NCBI RefSeq assembly: GCF_014697355.1
Contig: NZ_JACJRQ010000041.1
Span: 1 to 62,228, forward strand
Reading direction: 5' to 3'
DNA: 62,228 bases
DNA from: Nostoc calcicola FACHB-3891
GTDB taxonomy: Bacteria; Cyanobacteriota; Cyanobacteriia; Cyanobacteriales; Nostocaceae
Shown: positions 59,639 to 62,228 of the stretch, one piece after another
Layout of the letters: the number at the start of each line of letters is the position of its first letter
Position numbering within the stretch: the first letter of the stretch is position 1
Position numbers and translations under genes: made by a program
The notes under the pieces: generated by a model
Told to the model about the DNA's origin: nothing
Database searches by the model: none
What the model saw: only the letters and a program-made list of their open reading frames with translations

Positions 59639-61222
59639 TTACCAGTATCCGTGTTTAATTTTTGGGAGAATTTTGTCCATAGCACGCTCTGCTAAACCTG
59701 CAATGGTTAAGAAAGGATTTGCACCTCCGGCAGAACCAGGAAGAAGCGCACCATCTACGACATAAAGCCCTTTATAACCGAATACTTGCCCGTATTGATT
59801 GCACGCTTTGCCAATAGGAACTCCTCCTGAAGGATGAGCAACATTCTGGTAAACAAACTCTGTTGAGGGTTGTTTCCTATTTTTAAAATTGGCATCGTCA
59901 AGGATTTTATACGTCAGTTTTGTAGCATTTATATGTTGTTTATTGTTGTCAAGGTATGAAGGCCAGTATAAGTTCACAGAATCTGTCCTTGCATCGTATT
60001 TAAAGACTCCATTAGCTTTTGGTATACCCATACCAAGACACTCTTGCGATCCTATAGGATTATTCCATTGTGGATAATTCATCAGGATAATTGGACTTAT
60101 AGGATTATCATAGTGTTCAAGAATAGCACCAGCAAATCCTCCTAGATCTTTGATAGGTGGTAAATTTGAGCGATGGCCAACGGTATCGCCATTAGTTCCC
60201 CAATTTTTACCAATATAATCGTTTAATTTAGGTAACTGGCCTGTGGCTTTAGCCTTAACCAAAAGTTTGGAAGTACCTATAGAACCAGCAGCTAAAAACA
60301 AATACCGGCAGGTAATAGTTTTTGTTTCAAGAATTTGTCCTGAAGTATTTATCCGATTGTATGAAACTCGATAAAGTTTCTCGTGAGGTAATTGAGAGAT
60401 TGCCGTTACTACACACAGAGGCATAATTTCAACATATTTAGTCTGCTCTGCTGAAGGTATGTAGTTGCAGTCTAGGCTTTTCTTAGCTCCACTATTGCAG
60501 CCAAACCAAATTTCTCCAATACTCGCAGAAGGTACTCTGGTTCCAGCTATTTCATCACGAACTACATTCCAATTAACAGCCAAATCTATTAGATAATTTT
60601 TAAATCCTGCCCTAGTTGCATGTTCTTGAAATAACCGGGTTGATTCATAATATTTAGTAGCTAAAATGTCTGCTGGAATAGGACTTGGTTCTAGCATTTT
60701 ACGAACGCGATTAAAGTAAACATCAAGCAATTCATCATAATCAATTGACCGAGGAAAGACTTGATAAAATACATAACTACTTTTGGGTACTACAACACCA
60801 GCATTATTAACTAGTGACCCACCTCCAACTCCAGCGCCACACAATGGATTTGCGCCGTATTCTCTTAAAGTTTCTAAAACTCCTGTATATTTATCTACAG
60901 AATCCCCGAATAAAGTTGTTGAACTAAGCCAAGCAGCTCGACCATCAGGCTTACGATAAGTTGCAAAAACGTCTTGATTATTTTGAGATGGAATTTCCCA
61001 ACGGCGACCGCGTTCTAGTACTACTGTTTGAATACCAGCTTGTCCCAAACGTAGAGCAGCAACAGCCCCACCATAGCCACTACCGATAACAACAGCCTCT
61101 GAATAATCATCGCCAATAGTAGCTTCACTACGACTAGAACTCAGTACTGAAGTTGCTAAGCTAGCACTGAATAGAGTGGCACTTTGAAGAAAATGACGAC
61201 GGCTAAAAGATTTACGAAGCAT
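59639..61222 (-). CDS. Tat-exported GMC oxidoreductase, cholesterol-oxidase-like (3)
   Basis: A 527-residue paralogue with the clearest twin-arginine signal, SFSRRHFLQSATLFSASLAT. FAD motif VVIGSGYGGAVAALRLGQAG at about 44-63. The active-site region differs: HPSGGVPIGKACNQ and NPFLTIAGLAERA, with the His and Asn conserved but neighbouring residues changed, including loss of the Thr-Asn pair seen in the others (here GGAN). It has the same length and a GGAA before the ATG. It lies 220 bp upstream of copy 2, same strand, pointing to tandem duplication followed by divergence. Confidence 0.82.
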   Translation of the reverse strand: MLRKSFSRRHFLQSATLFSASLATSVLSSSRSEATIGDDYSEAVVIGSGYGGAVAALRLGQAGIQTVVLERGRRWEIPSQNNQDVFATYRKPDGRAAWLSSTTLFGDSVDKYTGVLETLREYGANPLCGAGVGGGSLVNNAGVVVPKSSYVFYQVFPRSIDYDELLDVYFNRVRKMLEPSPIPADILATKYYESTRLFQEHATRAGFKNYLIDLAVNWNVVRDEIAGTRVPSASIGEIWFGCNSGAKKSLDCNYIPSAEQTKYVEIMPLCVVTAISQLPHEKLYRVSYNRINTSGQILETKTITCRYLFLAAGSIGTSKLLVKAKATGQLPKLNDYIGKNWGTNGDTVGHRSNLPPIKDLGGFAGAILEHYDNPISPIILMNYPQWNNPIGSQECLGMGIPKANGVFKYDARTDSVNLYWPSYLDNNKQHINATKLTYKILDDANFKNRKQPSTEFVYQNVAHPSGGVPIGKACNQYGQVFGYKGLYVVDGALLPGSAGGANPFLTIAGLAERAMDKILPKIKHGYW

Positions 61223-61639
61223 AAATTCCCCACTTCACTATCGAACCTTTTATAAAGTAGTTGTAAACACTAGCTTTGGTGATTAAAGCTAAAATTTTAT
61301 TTTTTTGAGAGTTATTATCAAGGCTGGGTAAATTTACAAGCCAATTCAACTTACTAAATATTTGATTTTGGTAAAAATTATCCAATAAACAAAGTTTTTG
61401 TTAAAATTAAAACTCTGTTTACATTAGAGATAAGCTAACCATGAAACAATTTATAAAATATGCTATCTAACTACAATGGTTAAAATTTTGGTTAAAGGTT
61501 GTATTTTTTGGAATTTCTTTTTTATCTCTATATAATATTTCTAAGTAAGGGTTACGCAAATTATTTGTACATTTTTCGGGATTTTTCAAGGGGTCTGTGC
61601 CTCCTAAACCTTTATCTGGCGGAGCTTAGAGGCTATTGT

Positions 61640-62061
61640 CGCCCCTTGAAGTCGGTGACAGAGTATTCAAAGATTTTTATTACTACCCCAGTTGTCAATT
61701 CCATGCTATGTTTAAAGACTGTAAAACTGGTGGTTATAATTTGGAATCAACCCACGCAACTGGACAACGATTAATTGCACTAATTTTATTGATTGCAATC
61801 GCCTACACAATTGCAGTTTTAGCTGGTCGCAAATCCAGAAAAATGGGGCTACAACAATATGTTGGTCGCCTTCAAGAATTTTAAAGTTATACACGCCGAC
61901 ATAGTACTTTTTGGATTGGATTATATGGGTGTTTATGGGTAGGTGCTATGGAGTTTTGGTCAGATTTGGCGATCGCACTTGTGCATCTCAAGCCTGGTAA
62001 ACTACCCTATTTTCAACAGGGTCTACGTGCTATGACCCTTATTCAATCAGCCCTCTAGCCT
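61640..62061 (+). pseudogene. IS4-type transposase, C-terminal relic
   Basis: The plus frame gives FKDCKTGGYNLESTHATGQR, LIALILLIAIAYTIAVLAGR, then GLQQYVGRLQEF, a TAA stop, and further in the same frame RRHSTFWIGLYGCLWVGAME up to a second stop at 62059. This is the C-terminal part of IS4-family transposases common in cyanobacteria (D-C-K-T-G-G-Y-N-L-E, and R-R-H-S-x-F). The catalytic N-terminal region is absent or unrecognisable, so it is dead. Confidence 0.75.
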
Positions 62062-62114
62062 CCTTGTCACCCCATCAGGGATTCGGTGCGTTACGCTGTC
62101 GCTAACGCACCCTA

Positions 62115-62228
62115 CTGGACTGACACAGCTAAAATAGTGCAATAGATATGCCAAGATGAGGACTCGAAAGTGGGAAGAGGTCGCCGAGATAAAGTCCATC
62201 TGACGGTAGAACAGAGAGAAAAACTCGA
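62115..62228 (+). mobile_element. IS630-type element, end fragment (right)
   Basis: The element starts after TA at 62113-62114 with CTGGACTGACACAGCTAAAA. From 62116 to the window end it is the exact reverse complement of 1-113. The region just outside (62085-62112, GGTGCGTTACGCTGTCGCTA) is a common dispersed palindromic repeat. Confidence 0.8.
62170..62228 (+). CDS. IS630-family transposase, N-terminal fragment
   Basis: GTG at 62170 opens a frame giving the same VGRGRRDKVHLTVEQREKL as on the minus strand at 1-59, and runs out of the window. Identity of the two copies over all visible bases suggests a recent or active element. Confidence 0.6.
   Translation, partial: MGRGRRDKVHLTVEQREKL

Noticed and set aside
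1..62228. A 62-kb composite transposon
   Set aside because: The contents are mainly ordinary chromosomal genes and the ends coincide with the window limits, so a contig break at repeated IS copies is more likely.

Overview
The window looks like chromosomal DNA of a filamentous, heterocyst-type cyanobacterium close to Nostoc. The reasons are the very frequent HIP1 octamer GCGATCGC, the abundant short tandem repeats (GAATTCA, AGTTAGG and TTTACCC types), the many small inverted-repeat elements, and the protein families present (BchE-like radical SAM protein, SLH-porins, NB-ARC/WD40 proteins, GlgX). Both window ends lie inside one and the same IS630-type element: bases 1-113 are the exact reverse complement of bases 62116-62228, with the transposase reading outward at each side. 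This is most simply an assembly break at a repeated IS.

Layout. 1-600: IS end, a derived MITE and a 42-bp tandem repeat. 1.1-7.5 kb: a GT4 glycosyltransferase of the sucrose-phosphate-synthase type, a small orphan protein, a BchE-like radical SAM protein (minus) and the urease accessory operon ureE-ureF-ureG (plus). 7.7-11.4 kb: an SLH-domain porin, gene relics, MITE insertions and a TerB-like protein. 11.7-14.3 kb: an ISAs1 relic, then a salicylate-synthase-type chorismate enzyme and a SAM methyltransferase. 14.4-18.8 kb (minus): a compact signalling operon with a response regulator fused to a thioredoxin-reductase-like flavoprotein, a cyclic-nucleotide-domain histidine kinase and an LtrA membrane protein. 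19.2-26.9 kb (minus): carbohydrate genes, namely a GH63-type glucosidase, GlgX and an AGE-like enzyme with a C-terminal STAS domain. 27.3-35.1 kb (minus): a nine-gene cluster of two DJ-1/PfpI proteins, a benzoylformate-decarboxylase-like ThDP enzyme, three NTF2/SnoaL-like proteins, a VOC protein, an atypical aquaporin and an SDR. 35.6-44.8 kb (plus): a small ribbon-helix-helix protein and two paralogous HTH-NB-ARC-WD40 STAND proteins with 14 WD repeats each. 44.8-50.0 kb: a secreted orphan, a heme-oxygenase-like diiron candidate, another NTF2-like protein and an AraC regulator. 50.7-61.2 kb (minus): an accessory oxidoreductase region with three Tat-type GMC oxidoreductases, two SDRs, an SMP-30 lipoprotein, a protein made of two NHLP (nitrile-hydratase-leader-like) domains each followed by a Trp/Tyr-rich segment, and a porin pseudogene. 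61.6-62.2 kb: an IS4 relic and the second IS630 end.

The strongest leads for something undescribed are the tandem NHLP protein within the GMC/SDR cluster, the DJ-1/ThDP/NTF2 operon, the twin STAND proteins with near-identical ATPase cores and diverged propellers, and the two domain fusions (AGE-STAS and REC-flavoprotein). All functions are read from motifs and family memory; no database search was run. No tRNA, rRNA or CRISPR array was recognised.
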